Position numbers and translations under genes: made by a program. Shown in pieces: positions 44,766 through 58,377 of a stretch of 64,000 bases of DNA. Origin of the DNA: Onchocerca volvulus. Its lineage: Eukaryota > Nematoda > Chromadorea > Rhabditida > Onchocercidae. Each line of letters opens with the position of its first letter. Positions within the stretch are counted from its first letter, which is position 1. Under the pieces are notes generated by a model, which made no database searches, was not told the DNA's origin, and worked only from the letters and a program-made list of their open reading frames with translations. The stretch spans positions 1,360,026 to 1,424,025 of the forward strand of contig HG738140.1 of the NCBI GenBank assembly GCA_000499405.2. The letters run 5' to 3'.

Positions 44766-45708
44766 AACGGTCTGCCATTTTGAAGAGAACGGCCAATGTG
44801 CTTTGCGTATCTTTTTTTTTTTTCTCTCTCTCTTTTAAAAAGTATGAAGAAAAGGGATATGTATATGTATGTAGATAGTTTAAGAAAATAAGTTATTCTG
44901 TCATGATAGATTGATTGCTCATCGAAGTCATTCACTGGTCAAGCTGGAGGCAGAATTCTTAATTACACATATGGTAGGGGACAAAGGATGGTTGACTTGT
45001 TCGTCTTCTGAAGGTCAAAATTCTTAATTACACATATAGCAAAGATGGTCGATTGTTCCTCTCCTTTTTTATATCGATATATTTATATGAGAGGGGATTT
45101 TTTTTTTTTTTTTTTTTTAATTTGCAATACAAATGATAATTTACAGGTAGCAATAGACACAATTCAAACATCGATAAAATATATTGCTATAAAGATTGCA
45201 AAATGTTGAAAAAAAAAAAGGAGCGAAAAATCTGTTTTTTGTTTTTATTACAAATATATCATCTTTCCTTCTTACTTTAATTTAAATTTTTTCTTTCGCT
45301 TTTTTCCCGCATTTCAAGAAAGTTCCATTTTACATGAGTGTAATTTGTTAGTAAAAAGATAAGTAATTTCAGTTTGATTTGAAGAAATTATGGTAATTTT
45401 TTGTCACTAATTTTCATCATTTTTTGCTAATTTTAAGCGCTTGCTATTTTAAATTGTATTCAAACTATATTTTCTCATTCAAATATCACAAATTATCTAT
45501 CTGTTGTTAGGAAAAGAATATCCGAATTACGATTGTTCAGGCATGTCGATTTGTTGAATATTCGGTATTGATTTAGGAAAAAATATATTTATTAACAATA
45601 TCTACATCATTTGTAAGCATAATATATCAGTGGTACTTGCGTCATTCGTAAAGCGCGATATTCTTGCGAATACCAGTAAGTAATTAATATGCAATTTACA
45701 GTTTCCAG

Positions 45709-48700
45709 ATTATTCAAATTCCTGAAGTGTTCGAAATGGGCGATCAAAAATCATATGTTAGTAATAGTTTTTTGTTATTCTTTTTACAATGATTTTTCTT
45801 TTGAATGATAACTGCATGATAACCTAACTAGTGATAGAATAAATTAAGGTAATTTATGATAAATGAATATAATCATTAAAAAATATCACGGTGCTGTTGC
45901 TATTCTAGAAGTATATATTAATGGTTTATAATTTTATCTCCACTTTCCGACTAATTCAATTTCAATAATCGATAAAGACCAACGTATATTGACAGTATGC
46001 TGTACAAATTGCTTATATCTAGCAAATGCAATTATATTAAATGGAAATATTTGTTAAAGAATTTGATTTAATAACTAAAACTTGAATCATTTATAGCCTA
46101 TTCCATATCGCAGCCAGCTACAAGAGAAGATTGAACCTGGACAAACATTGATTATTAAAGGATCAACAGTTGATGAAAGTCAGCGGTAATATATTGAATT
46201 CAGTTTCAAATTAATTTCAGTTAATGTAGTCTGCAAGAATGTAGTATTTTTTATTTCAGCATTGAGATTTGAAATGCTTCGACTTATAAGAATAATTTAA
46301 TTTTTTGGAATTATTTGACTTATTTGATATTACAAAATTTTCTTCATTGATTTTCCTGAATGTTACTGTAAACGTAGCTATAAATAAGAAAAATAAGAAT
46401 TCCAATTGCTTTGGAAGGCACAAATATAGTGATATGTGTAATGAGAAAAAAGAAAGATAATTTATATTAATGAAAGAAAATCATTATCATTCATTCAGAT
46501 TTACGGTAAGTTTGCATTGCAAAGCAGCGGACTTCAGTGGAAACGATGTGCCACTTCACATCTCAGTTAGATTTGATGAGGGCAAAGTTAGTTTTTGTTT
46601 ATTTTAATCTCCGATTTTCGAAGTCCTTATTCTTGCTTTATTAAGTTGTTCAGTTTGGAATGTCTTGATAACTTTGAAAAGATTTTAAATGATATCCTAT
46701 TGAATATTGTTGCTTATCAAATGAATTGTTGAAAACTAGTTGGCTTTATCTTTATTTGGCAAAAAATGTATTATAAATTAATCGACTATTGCTGATATCA
46801 ACAAATTTGTATAAATTGTTAAATTTCATGTTTACAATGTTTTTAACTAAAACAAAAGATAGATAACCAGCAGCCAATAAAAGTTGCAAACTGAGGAAAA
46901 GTGATAGTATTTTGTTTTCAGATTGTGATGAATAGTTTTGGGAACGGAGAATGGGGTAAAGAGGAACGCAAGAGTATTCCATTCAAGAAGGGTACACCTT
47001 TTGATATTCGAATTCGAGCACATGACGATCATTATCAGGTATGATCTCTCAATCATTTCACATCAATGTAATGATAACAGTATTACATTTTGATCAGGTA
47101 TGAGATATCTGATAGATACAGAAGATCATCTCAAAACAATTATGTATTCATGGATTCATTAGAAATATGCCCATGTAGAAATTCAAATTAAAGATTTTCT
47201 ATTGATCAGAAAAAAAAAAAATTTGAGAAGAACGAAGTTGGCGATATAATTTTTCAAATTTTTTTAAAAGATGCGAATTTCCTATAATTTAATTAATATT
47301 ACTCGGAGTGAAAAAATTTATTACAAGAAATAAAAAAAATCTACAACAGATAAACTGTTGTAGATTTTTTGCGATCAGAAGGAATTCAAAGATTTCGAAC
47401 ACCGTTTGCCATTGTCTTCCGTGTCTCATCTATCGATTGATGGCGATTTGTATCTTAATCAAGTACACTGGGGTGGAAAATATTATGTTAGTCCATTTTT
47501 AGAAATTATGGTTGTTTTAATCACTCAAAAATGCCTAATTTTTTTTTTCAATTTTAATTAGCCTTGATTGAATTGACAAGGATGCATCAGTGCTTCTGAA
47601 TAAAAATTTCTAATTAATTTCAGCCCATACCCTATGAAAGTGGTATTTCACAAGGTTTGGGTGTCGGTAGAACGCTAATGATATTCTTATGTCCGGAGAA
47701 GAAAGCAAAACGTTTCATTATTAATTTATTGAAAAGAAATGGTGATATCGCGCTACATTTCAATCCTCGCTTCGATGAAAAGGTTATCTTTTTGATGAAC
47801 TATTTTTTTCTGATAATTACGATTGTGGAGTTTGAAGTCGGATTTTGCAACTCAATGTGAAATGATTGCTATTTATTCAAATGTTTAAAGATAAAGTTTC
47901 TATAATTCGACCATGAACTCAGAGATCTCGTGCTTAGTTAGGGAATAATATAATTTCAAATATTGTGACTTTTTGTTTCATTATATCCCAAATTATGAGT
48001 GCTTATATTTATTATCTCTTTTTTTAAATTTTCTAATTTTATATTCATAGGCTTGCAATGGAAAAGACAGCGAGAAAAGAAAAATTGGAAAGCTGTGATG
48101 TTTACTTTTACAGCTATAATATCATATTTATTTTGTTTTGAAGTTGGATAATTTAAAAAATTGGTTTATCCGTTGTTATTTTCCCATTTATGTTGTTATA
48201 ATTTTCATACTAATTCAGGTTGTTGTTCGCAATGCTCTTCAAGCTGGAAATTGGGGTAATGAGGAAAGAGAAGGCAAGATACCATTCGAGAAGGGCGTCG
48301 GAAGTGATTTGAAAATTGTCAATGAAGAATACGGATTTCAGGTTTCTTGAAATTTCAAATTAAAAATTAGATTTGAATCATCTAATATTACTAGAAAGTT
48401 AGCTAATTTAACGGGAGAAAATTCTGACTTAGCCTTCAAATTGAGACAGTCGAAATTGTGAAATAATTCATATAACAGCATATAACAGGAACTGCCATAA
48501 AAAAAAAAATAGAAAAATGAATTTAATGAAAAAAAGTCAACTAGCAAGTCAAATCGGTATTTTCTTTTATTTAGCATACTTTTCCATTTTTATTTGTTTT
48601 ATTCATTTTGCATTAGTTAAATGTATTACTCATTGCAGATTTACGTGAATGACGTACGATTTTGTTCATTTGCGCATCGTTCCGATCCTCATGACATTAC

Positions 48701-48752
48701 TGGTTTACAAATTCATGGTGATATTGAACTTACAGGCATACAAATTCACTAA
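45709..48752 (+). CDS. lec-1: Tandem-repeat galectin, LEC-1 type
   Basis: Eight coding exons: 45736-45756, 46097-46185, 46499-46586, 46922-47038, 47364-47486, 47624-47782, 48219-48341, 48639-48752, giving 277 residues. The transcript exon may start at the acceptor ending 45708. All phases agree. It is a beta-galactoside-binding lectin with two carbohydrate-recognition domains and no signal peptide. Domain one (~8-140) shows LHISVRFDEG, NSFGNGEWGKEER, YEHRLPLSS-like FEHRLPLSS and LNQVHWGGKYY. Domain two (~147-277) has the canonical LHFNPRFDEK, VVRNALQAGNWGNEEREG, FAHRSDPHD and ends IELTGIQIH. Length and order match C. elegans LEC-1 (279 residues) and the filarial galectin used as an infection antigen. 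A 16-bp hairpin covers the exon 5 acceptor. AATAAA at 49171-49176 is a likely poly(A) signal. Confidence 0.95.
47334..47370. other. 16-bp perfect hairpin across the lec-1 exon 5 acceptor
   Basis: Left arm AAAAAATCTACAACAG (47334-47349), loop ATAAA, right arm CTGTTGTAGATTTTTT (47355-47370). The right arm contains the splice-acceptor TAG (47361-47363) and the first seven bases of exon 5. In RNA it would bury the 3' splice site in a stem. Confidence 0.9.
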
Positions 48753-50063
48753 AGAAGAGATCCAAATTTTTCAATATCATATGTGCTATAATCTTTCAAT
48801 GTTCTGAGTTGAGTTAAATCTTTTTAAATCTTTTTTCTGAGTTAAGTCTTTGCATTTCTCCGCCAATAATACTTTCTTATTATAGTGCTTTCTTCTCACT
48901 ATCGTCTTTGTCAAATATTCTCCACTTGGGTAATTAAATGTTTACGTAAGCTGCAATTAGTTTTGAATGAGCCAATTATGCCTAAACTCTATTTCGGTTA
49001 TAGGTGTCGCACAAGTAATATGATGGATTGTTAGTTGATGTATTTTGTTTTGTTTTTTTTTTTTTTTGCTTTTAGAACTAGTTTTCCCCATTAATCACGC
49101 TTATCTTTTTTAAATATAAAGTTCAAAAAAGTTTCCATCCATCATCGGAATTTGCTGGAATTAAATTTCAAATAAAAATTTAAATTCAAGAATTTTTGAC
49201 TTCAAGCGGCTCTACGTGACATCATGTCCATTCCATCCTCGTACATTATTTTCTGTCCTTTTTTTTCTCGTAATATTTTAATTTGTGAAAATAATTATGT
49301 CATATATGGATGATACTTGTCAACAATTTTTGAATTGTGAATCACAAGTCAGGAGAAAATTTCAACCCAAATTTAAATCATAATGTAATGTTCGCACATG
49401 TATCCTCATGTTTTTTTTCCTTTTTTTCAGTTTAAATATCAACAGTACAGTAATGTATTGTTCTTTGTTTCGATTTCTGATCACTGAAAAAATTTGTCGT
49501 AAAATTGATTTTTGTGTCATGTCATTTAAAATTGTCATTTAAAATTGTTCATTGGAGTTACTGTGGAACTTGATTTTTTTTTTTTTTTTTCGAAGTGAAT
49601 AAAATCATTTAATCCTGGAATGTTTACTTAATTCTTGACAGTGAACTATGATCGGTTGTACGAAATTAAAAATTCAGTCTGAGCAATTGGAATAGGTCCT
49701 TATTTATTCCTGATTTATGAATATAAAGACATTACCTAGGGAAAAGAAACCATGGAAAATCCGGTTTGTGTAAACGTTATCTTGATTTGAGATAGAAGGC
49801 GTTGTATTGAGTAAAATAGAAGGCGTTTTACTGGATTTTTTATGGCTTTTCCAAATTAAGCAATTTCCGGATTTCAGAAGAATAATTGCTAGATGACAGA
49901 GGTTCCCGAGTTTCTGCTGAATTTTTGTTGTAAAACGTAATTAATTTCCAGTATCGCTTATGACAAAGCTTTAGATATCGAACAGATGTTGGTCTTTAAT
50001 GGCAACAATTTAGGAATAAAAACTTCGATATTTTGTGGAAATTTTAATTGAAACTAACGGAAC
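48753..50063. other. Intergenic region lec-1 / PIGG
   Basis: No exon seen. It holds the probable lec-1 poly(A) signal at 49171. Two copies of ATAGAAGGCGTT at about 49792 and 49819 are the only local repeat. The two genes are in the same direction 1.3 kb apart; nothing here shows an operon. Confidence 0.55.
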
Positions 50064-53000
50064 ATGGCATCTATTCAATTTGTGGAACAATGTTTAGAAA
50101 ATCCGAACAACGAAAATCTTCAAAATGTAAAATCGCGAAGAAAGGTAACAAATTAAGATGCCATTTCTTTCCAATTGTCATTTCTTTAATCATATTTAAC
50201 TTGCAGCTATTTGAAGAATTTATTCAGCGGATGTGGTGGACTTATTCACCGGACTTATTTAGGCATTTAAAAAAGTTATTCAACGAATATTCGAGAAATG
50301 TTTGGATAATGTTGTTGTGTTTATCGCAAATTGCTGCTGTTTCTCTCTTCATTTTGGGATTCTTTTCCTCAAAAATACATTTATTATCAGATTTCAAAAA
50401 TAATGAATTAAATCGGAACGATTTTCTGGAAGGTAATAAATCGAATTGACCGTTTGAAAGATAAGAATTGAAAGATAGCTTGATCGAATAATTCATCAAA
50501 CAAATTCAGTATTAATTGATGCATCTGATTTTATCTATATCATTCAAATAAATTCAATATTAATTAATGCATTTGATGATACTGATCTTATCTATATCAT
50601 TATATTTGGTAATATTTTCATGATTTTTACATCATTTGTGTACTATTTAACAATTTATTTTGCTTATTTACCGGTTTTTGAGTTTTTTTCTATGCCAACC
50701 AATTATCTAAGCATTGATTGATATTATGAGGCGAAAAGATTTATAATTCGAATTTATGAAGTTTATTAATTTTTACTCATAAACTATATTATAATTTACG
50801 GTACTTCGTTGTAATCATTTCCTTTTCTATTCTATTTCAGGATGTCCTCATAATAGTACAATAAAGGAAACACTGCAGAAACAGATGGTGACAAAATTAG
50901 TAATAATAGTAATCGATGCTTGGCAAGCGCAGTTCTTCCATCATCGAAATACCATGCAATTTTTACGACAGTTGACAAACAATGGTCAAGCTGTATCCTT
51001 CATTGCACACACACAAACGCCTACCGTAACAATGCCAAGAATTAAGGTAGGCAGTTGTTTTAGATTTATTTTTTTTAGATATTGAGTGTAAAATTAAATA
51101 AATCATTTGACATTTAAAATTTCAGGCAGTAACAACTGGTATGGTACCTTCATTTGCCGATGTAGTAATGAATTTTGCATCCACTTCCATAAAAAGCGAT
51201 AATATCATCGATCGATTTAATGATAAAGGTTATAGGTAAAACAATTTAGTTCTGTTAGGTTGAAATTAAATTCCAATTTTTTTGAGAAGGTATTTTATAG
51301 TTTGAAATTGTGTTTGGTTTAAATGGTGAAATTGTTTTTTTTTCTTTTCCTTTTTTTTTTCGCTGACATTTTAATTTTATAAAAGAAGTTATTTTGATAT
51401 AACTTCTTTAAAGGAAGTGAGAAGAAAATGAAGAGGAATGGAGGAAAGAAGTCTCAAATGGGTTACAGTTATTGATTATTGAAATCAAATATTATCATTT
51501 TTTAGATGCACGTTTTGCGGAGATGAAACATGGCTATATTTATTTCCTAATCGTTTTGATAATCATTCAGAAGGAGTCACGTCATTTTACGTCAATGACT
51601 ATACAGAAGTAACTTTAGTCTTTTGGTAGCAAATCCTTCCGAAAATATCTTCTTAATTAATAATTTATTCGCAGTTTATGTTAATTAGATATACATTAAT
51701 AATGTGATTTTTTTTCTATCGAATACTCTACTTTCTGATTTGAAAACAGGTTTAGAACATACATCATAATATTTAAGCTGTGAAAGGTGTAGACTTTATA
51801 TTTTTTATGGAAAATAATAACGTTTTAGGATTTTTGACCCTTTCTCCAGATTTATGAATTATTTTCAACTTAAACTGCTTTATTAATTTATTTGAAGTAA
51901 TTATAGGTTGATAATAATGTAACACGCTGTATGCGTTCACGGCTTGAGAATAGTGTTGTCGAAACATGGGATGTGATGATTCTGCACTACTTAGGACTTG
52001 ATCATATAGGTTAGATTGAAAAAAAAAAAGTCCAAAATAAACTTAAATATATTTATATGAAATTAGTTTATGTCATTGTAAAAAAATTGATATAAAAATA
52101 TATCACGTCATTCATCTAATTATCAAAATTTTTGATTTGAAGCAGTCTGACTGAACTCACAATGATTTTCTTGAAGTAGTTAAATTTTTTTTTTCTTTTT
52201 TTCAGCAGTGAATTTTCGATACAAATTAGTTGTGAAGGATAGGAGTTATGTAAAATTGTGATTTTAGGACATTCTCTGGGTAGTACTCACAGCGAAATGG
52301 ATAAGAAGCTTATTGAAATGGATTCTGTTATCAAGGAAATCTACGAAAAGCTTCACAAAGTATGATGCGAATATATTAGAACAGTATAATAACAGGACTT
52401 GATATAATCGAAACTTATGGTTTCTGGATTTGAGCTTTTCAACTTAATTAATAGGTAGAAGGCAAAATGTTTGATTCTATTTTTCTGAAAATGAATGTGA
52501 TTACAAAAGTGATTAAGAAGTGAGCGAGAAAAGAGTTAAAACCAAAAGCCTATGATGAACCCATGTAATTTTTGATAGGAATTGCCGTCATACGCCCTAG
52601 GCGATGAATGAACACAAGGATTCTGAGGCTCTGGTTAACTTTTCTCAGGATTACTGGGAGTACGGAGTGATTAGAATGGATTGACTGGTTGGTTTCCAGT
52701 GTCCTTTTTTGGTTGGGCAGATGAAATCAAGAATATCATTCCATTATTTTTAGATCTAATTATAAATCAGTTTTAGAAAAAAATAAAGAGCAGCTGCATG
52801 TTGTTCAGTTTTATGTATAAAAAGATGAGATATTATTGATTAATTAGATTTTCACTTAAACTGTTAAGAAATAAACGGCGATGACATCTAGAAAACATAT
52901 AATTTGGTACATTTCAGAAATATGGTTCAAACTTTTCTATAATTGTATTTGGTGATCACGGAATGACGGAAGGTGGAAGTCACGGTGGTTCCTCACAATT

Positions 53001-56000
53001 AGAAACTCATGTATCCATTGTTTATGTTGATGGAAAGAAACGACGTGCTAACAATGAAACGTTATATGGTAATTTTCGATTTTTAATTTTATCATTTTGA
53101 AAGAAATGCAAGTTTTCGTTTGCTAAGGAATTGATGACGATCCATCTGTGATCTTTTTTTTAATTCATATGTTATTTACTGATATTTTCATGTTATTACT
53201 ATCATTATTATTCGAAGGACAAACAAAAATAGTAAAATTAACGCTACTAATGAATGCATCGTTTTTTAACTACTAAATGATAATTTACTTTTAGATGCTT
53301 GATATTTTCAATTTGAAATTAAATTTAACACATGTAGGTAATATTATTTTCCTAGTGAAGTTCTAGTCATTTTGGAAGTGACTTCTCTTTTTCAATGATT
53401 TGAGTTGATGAGCTTATCTTTTATCAATAATTATCCAATTTCTAAAACTTATCAAATGGAATGAAGTAGACAATATTGTTTCATGTTAATTTTCAGCAGC
53501 ATCAGTTGAACAGGTCGATATTGCTCCAACATTGGCAGCTCTTCTCAATGTGCCGATTCCGAAAGAAAATCTTGGTGTTACACTTTTACCTTATATTGTC
53601 ATCGATCAATCAAATTTTTCGGTGCTGCTATTCGTATTGCAAAACGCCGAACAATTTCGAAAATTGAATAGAGTGTCAAGTAAATAATGTTATTGTTTTT
53701 TCGTTAGAGAGATTTTACTGTTCCTAAAAAGATGTATGATTTTGTCTTTTGCATCATTCTTTTTCAAAGAAATTCTTAATGAATAAAGCAATAAACATAT
53801 TAAAAATTATGAAAGACAATCAGTTCTATTCAACATGATGAAGAAATTGTTGAATCGTAAACAATACTATAAAGATTAATTGGGATTTATTACTCGTCTT
53901 TTTATTCACATGGTAGTAACAAATTCTTTAATTATCATAAACTCGAGTAATATCAACATTTATTGAGATTTAAACTCATGATCTTATTTATAGGTAATTT
54001 AACCCAATGTATCAATCGTTCTTATGATATTTTACAAAAATATTGTACATTGAATATTTCTCAAAATATTGATGGATTGATTTCGGAATGTTTGGAGGAA
54101 TTACGCAAAGTTCAATCACAGTTATTAAATGCTGGAACAGATTTCAGTATTATACAAGTAATGATCGCTCTTGGTCTCTCTTTCATTGTATGTTTCTTAA
54201 ATTAACTATCCATTAATGCATATCTTTTTCTTATTTTAAATGAGAATGCTCGCTCAATAATTGTCAATTAATCCCATCAGTCATTCTTTAACTATTCCGG
54301 TAAAGAAACAAAAACGAAAAAAAAAAAAAAAGAAAATAAAAGATTTTGTAGTCCATAATCCAATCTTATTGGATTAAACTTTTGTTGTCTTTTTCTGTAA
54401 ATTTTATAAGTTAAGTTTAACGCAGATAGAAAATTTGAATAGATTCTCTAATCAATTTATATAGGTTCTCCAATATTCATGCCAATTATTAAAGAACGAA
54501 GTAATTTATGGAGCATTAAGATGCATTTGAAACAGCACTATTTGCAATCAACATTTCGAAATACTGGAAGAATTTTTGGCTTGAATAGTGGATCTTGTTT
54601 AGATCAAATAAATACGAGAGAAAAGCATCAATCAGATGTTATATATATTTTTTAAATCCTCGTTTATTGATCCAATAGTTGCTTTGACAACAATATGAAT
54701 TCTTTTATAGGTATCATTTATCTCTATTTGTCTGGTGTATTTTACGTATTCACGTGATATATATGGTAAGTTTATCTCAAAAATAAGATTGCATTGCAAT
54801 TCGATTTGATTGATATCTGATAAGCCTTTATTTTGTAAACTAAATTAATTTTGATGGCATTTTTTCATTCATAAAGTTCATATTTTTTAAAATATTTGCA
54901 GCTTTTCGAAATAGACATCTCTCAACTTATTTAGCTATTTTTACTCAGTTATTGTATTATGCTGGATCTTTTGCTACAAGTTTTATAGAAGAAGAGCATG
55001 ATTTACAGTAAGTTTTCTTTTGTAAATGAGTGGTTTTGATGTCATTTGATTTGGCCGTCGTAGCTTCTTGTGATTCAATCCATGCAGTATATAATAGAGG
55101 TACCACAGAACAAGATTCAATTTACTTTTACCTTCCAATTAGATTCAATTTCAAAAAATTGAAGTTACATTTCCTCTCTCATCATCCTTAAATAATTACA
55201 GGATTTAAATCCCAGGTTGAGGCTTAAATTCATTAATTAAGTTTAAAATTGTTTGAAGAGAAATTTCTTGTGTAAATACTCTATTTGACGCGAATAATCG
55301 GTCATGTAGCCGATATTTTGGCAGATTTTCCTCCTTAATTCATCCATTTTTCAAGCTTTTTCTATTTCGCTTCTTGCCTTCTTGTCATGCTTTTGGAAGA
55401 ACTTCATGCCTCATTGCGTCATAATATAAAGTAAGTTTAATTTTTTTTTTTTCGTTTCTGTGATCGTTTATCATATATCAAATTTTTTGATGTAATAAAA
55501 TTTTGGAAAATAGCTGAAAATAAAAAGTATCGAAAATATATTAAAGGAAATTTGTGTAAACAGGTTCCAAAAATATTATTTCTTTATTTCTTAACTCCAA
55601 TAGATGATTTTTATTATGTTGTAGAAAATAATATGAACTATAGGTACATTTATTTTTTATTTCAGGAATCATTTTTATAATTTTATGAAATTCCGGGAAG
55701 TGATAATAATATTATTTCTATCAGTACTTCATCGTTTATGTCAAGGATACACAGAATCAAATCGACGACGTTGGCTTCTAGAAAAAATTAATAGTTACAA
55801 CAACACAAGTAAGTTATTTTTGATTTTTGCCCAAACTTTCCGCTTTTTAAATTATTCCTGAAACTTCCATTTCATTTCAGATTCTTCCACAGAGAAAATT
55901 GAGATAGCAGTAGAGGATAATATGATATTTTCTTGAAATAATTATGCTTGAAATTTTCATTGAAATCTCAATTTGCCAATATGTTGCGATAATAGTTGAA

Positions 56001-58377
56001 TGATTGAAATTTAATCTCTTTCGGGAGAAGGAAATATGTTGTTGGGGCATGTACAATATTCAAGTTAAACAAAAAATTCATGTCCAGTTATGCTGTATTT
56101 AATATAATCTTTTTTTTAAAAAAATTTTTTTAAGCTAGTATGGTAGATTATTACGAGATTTTAACGAGCATTGGTAGTTCTAGTGATATACCAGATATTG
56201 CATCTTTGCTGTAAGTTTTTTGTTTAATAATATTTCTATGAATTGATGTGCAATTTATTTATTCACTTTTTGACTTGTCATAATTTTAGCGAAAATGCTA
56301 TAAGAATAGAAGAATTAATATACGTAAGTTCAATATCAAAATCTCTATTTTGTTTTTGAATTTTTCTTTGTACATCGCAGAGAATGCATTACTGATTTTA
56401 GAATACACAGATGTTTAGAATTTATAAAAATAATAGTTATATGGAAAGCTAATTTAATAGCTGAATCATTGTGATAGCAAATATATGAGAAAAAGAAAAT
56501 CATTAAATGGAGTCTTAGAGCGATTTTTCTTATTTGTAGATTCTTCTGATTTTTAATGAATTATTTGATTCATTACAGAAGGCAATATAGCATTTTGCGC
56601 TTTATTTCTTCTCTATTGTCTATAATTTTGGTTGGCATTGGATTAATTCTATGTTATAATAAGAGAACGAGCCATCCACAACTTTTACGTTTCTTAATAT
56701 CATTTGCTTTTTTGGGAATATTTGTGGCGCATCATTGCAGATTTCAGTAAATTCAATTTTCTATTAGTTTTCTAAAATTATTTCGTAATTTTTTCGGCAG
56801 AGTTAGGAAAAAATTGAATATTACTGTAACTTATTGCTTTAAATAAAAGTAATCAGTTACCCAAAATATAATTTGATGGATAGTTTGATGGTTATTTTTT
56901 TCTTGTGTGAAGTGTAACAGCGAATAGATAATTCTAGGTTATTTTTAATAAATTTCGATTCTTTTTTTTTTTGCAATTATTCAAATGATTGACAATTCAG
57001 TTTCGTTTAATCTCTTAATGCAGGACTTAGGATTAAAATGAGATGAACAAATTTTCAATCTCTTTTTTTTTTTTTTTTTTTTTAATTCAGCTTATAATTC
57101 TTGTGTCAAGTTTACATTATACAGGCCAATATTTATAATGGTATTTTTGTTGAATATATTTTTACTATTATTACTTCGAGATCTATCCCTATGCATGGTT
57201 ATCTGGACAATACTTATCATGCGAACGCATAATCTACCGCTTGCTATTCTGCAATTATTTTTGGGATACTGCTTGGCATGGATTGATGCGGCACCGTTCT
57301 TGATTATCCGTGCTATCTGTTCTTCATTTTTTTATATGGTAAATATTTCATTGTTACCAAAGTAAATGACTTTTTTTTATATAAATAATTCCTTTGATTA
57401 TTGTCTGTTTTTATATATTATTAGAAATTTCAGAATATATTGTAATCTTAATGTAGCAATGACAACGACAATTAAAGGTGTATTTTAAATGATGAAATTT
57501 GAAAGTTTTCGATCCAGTCACTGAGGCACTTCTTAGCCTGTTAGTCAGTTAGATCTATCTGGAAAAGAATAATGTTGTCTTGACCTGTTGATGGTTGAAA
57601 ATAATCACAGAAATAAAAAAAAAAAAAAAGAAAATGAATCTCAAATAGATGTTCTGCCTTAGGGAATCTTATATCATAATCATCGAAGTTCCGTGAATGC
57701 TCCAGATTTTGATTCTTTGGTTAGATTAATATTAGAAGTATCATTACTTCTAATTTAATCTTGGTAGGCTTGAAATTGGAGTGGAAGAGTTGTTTTTGTT
57801 AGAAAAAGGAGCAACTAAATTCACTTCTCTTAATGCAAATCTTTCATAACACTATATTTTCCAAAACTTTTTGCTAGAATCCTCTATTCGGTGCAATCAT
57901 TATCCGGCTGGATGTTTTTCAAAATTAATATTGAACCTTGATCATCAGCTTTTCCTACATTATAAAGATCTTCATTTCGATCTTAGTTTTAAGGGTAATT
58001 CGAATAGTCTTGCAACGATTGATATTGCATCAGGATTTGCTGGCGTGGAAACCTATCAACCGGTACGTATTGCTATACAAATTGTACTTAATACTTATTC
58101 TGGACCGCTGTTGATAGTATTTGGTTGGTGGCAATATTCAGTTGATAAATGTGTTACATCAATTTCATTATCACAGAAGCGAAATGCATTACTTTGTTGG
58201 ATATGCTTTGTGTTACAATTGAATATGTCATTGTGTTTGTTATCTCTATACATACATCGTTATCACCTCTTCATTTGGTCTGTTTTTGCTCCAAATTTTA
58301 CATATGAATTTGCTCATTTTGTGGCATTTACAATAATTAGCATTTTAGTTTACATTCATGATAAGTTTAATATATAA
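50064..58377 (+). CDS. pigg: GPI ethanolamine phosphate transferase 2 (PIGG/GPI7)
   Basis: Eighteen exons: 50064-50144, 50207-50432, 50841-51046, 51126-51235, 51506-51608, 51907-52009, 52268-52359, 52918-53068, 53497-53679, 53994-54187, 54711-54765, 54902-55007, 55356-55430, 55666-55808, 56135-56210, 56579-56746, 57125-57338, 57949-58377, giving about 904 residues (human PIGG about 980). This ER enzyme adds ethanolamine phosphate to the second mannose of the GPI precursor. After an N-terminal membrane segment, the alkaline-phosphatase-type domain shows VIIVIDAW, TPTVTMPRIK with the nucleophile Thr, FCGDETWLYLFP, DYTEVDNNVT, HYLGLDHIGH and FGDHGMTEGGSHGGSS. Many membrane segments follow, with PIGG-specific HNLPLAILQL, GNSNSLATIDIASGFAGVETY and RYHLFIWSVFAPNFTYE. 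The first exon, the exon 13 start and the exon 18 start (weak acceptor at 57947) are least certain; a continuous alternative start at 50090 exists. AATAAA at 58516. Confidence 0.88.

Larger units (their letters stand above)
37435..45708. other. 8-kb gene-poor region with minisatellites
   Basis: No gene model could be supported. Several 60-70-codon open frames lack splice context or recognisable domains. Contents include ACAG and CACATA microsatellites, TTTGATCTCGAGA repeats, a three-copy TGACTCA repeat, a 71-base pure pyrimidine tract, GAT-rich 70-75-bp repeats and several duplications. The right end should contain the lec-1 promoter. Confidence 0.55.
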
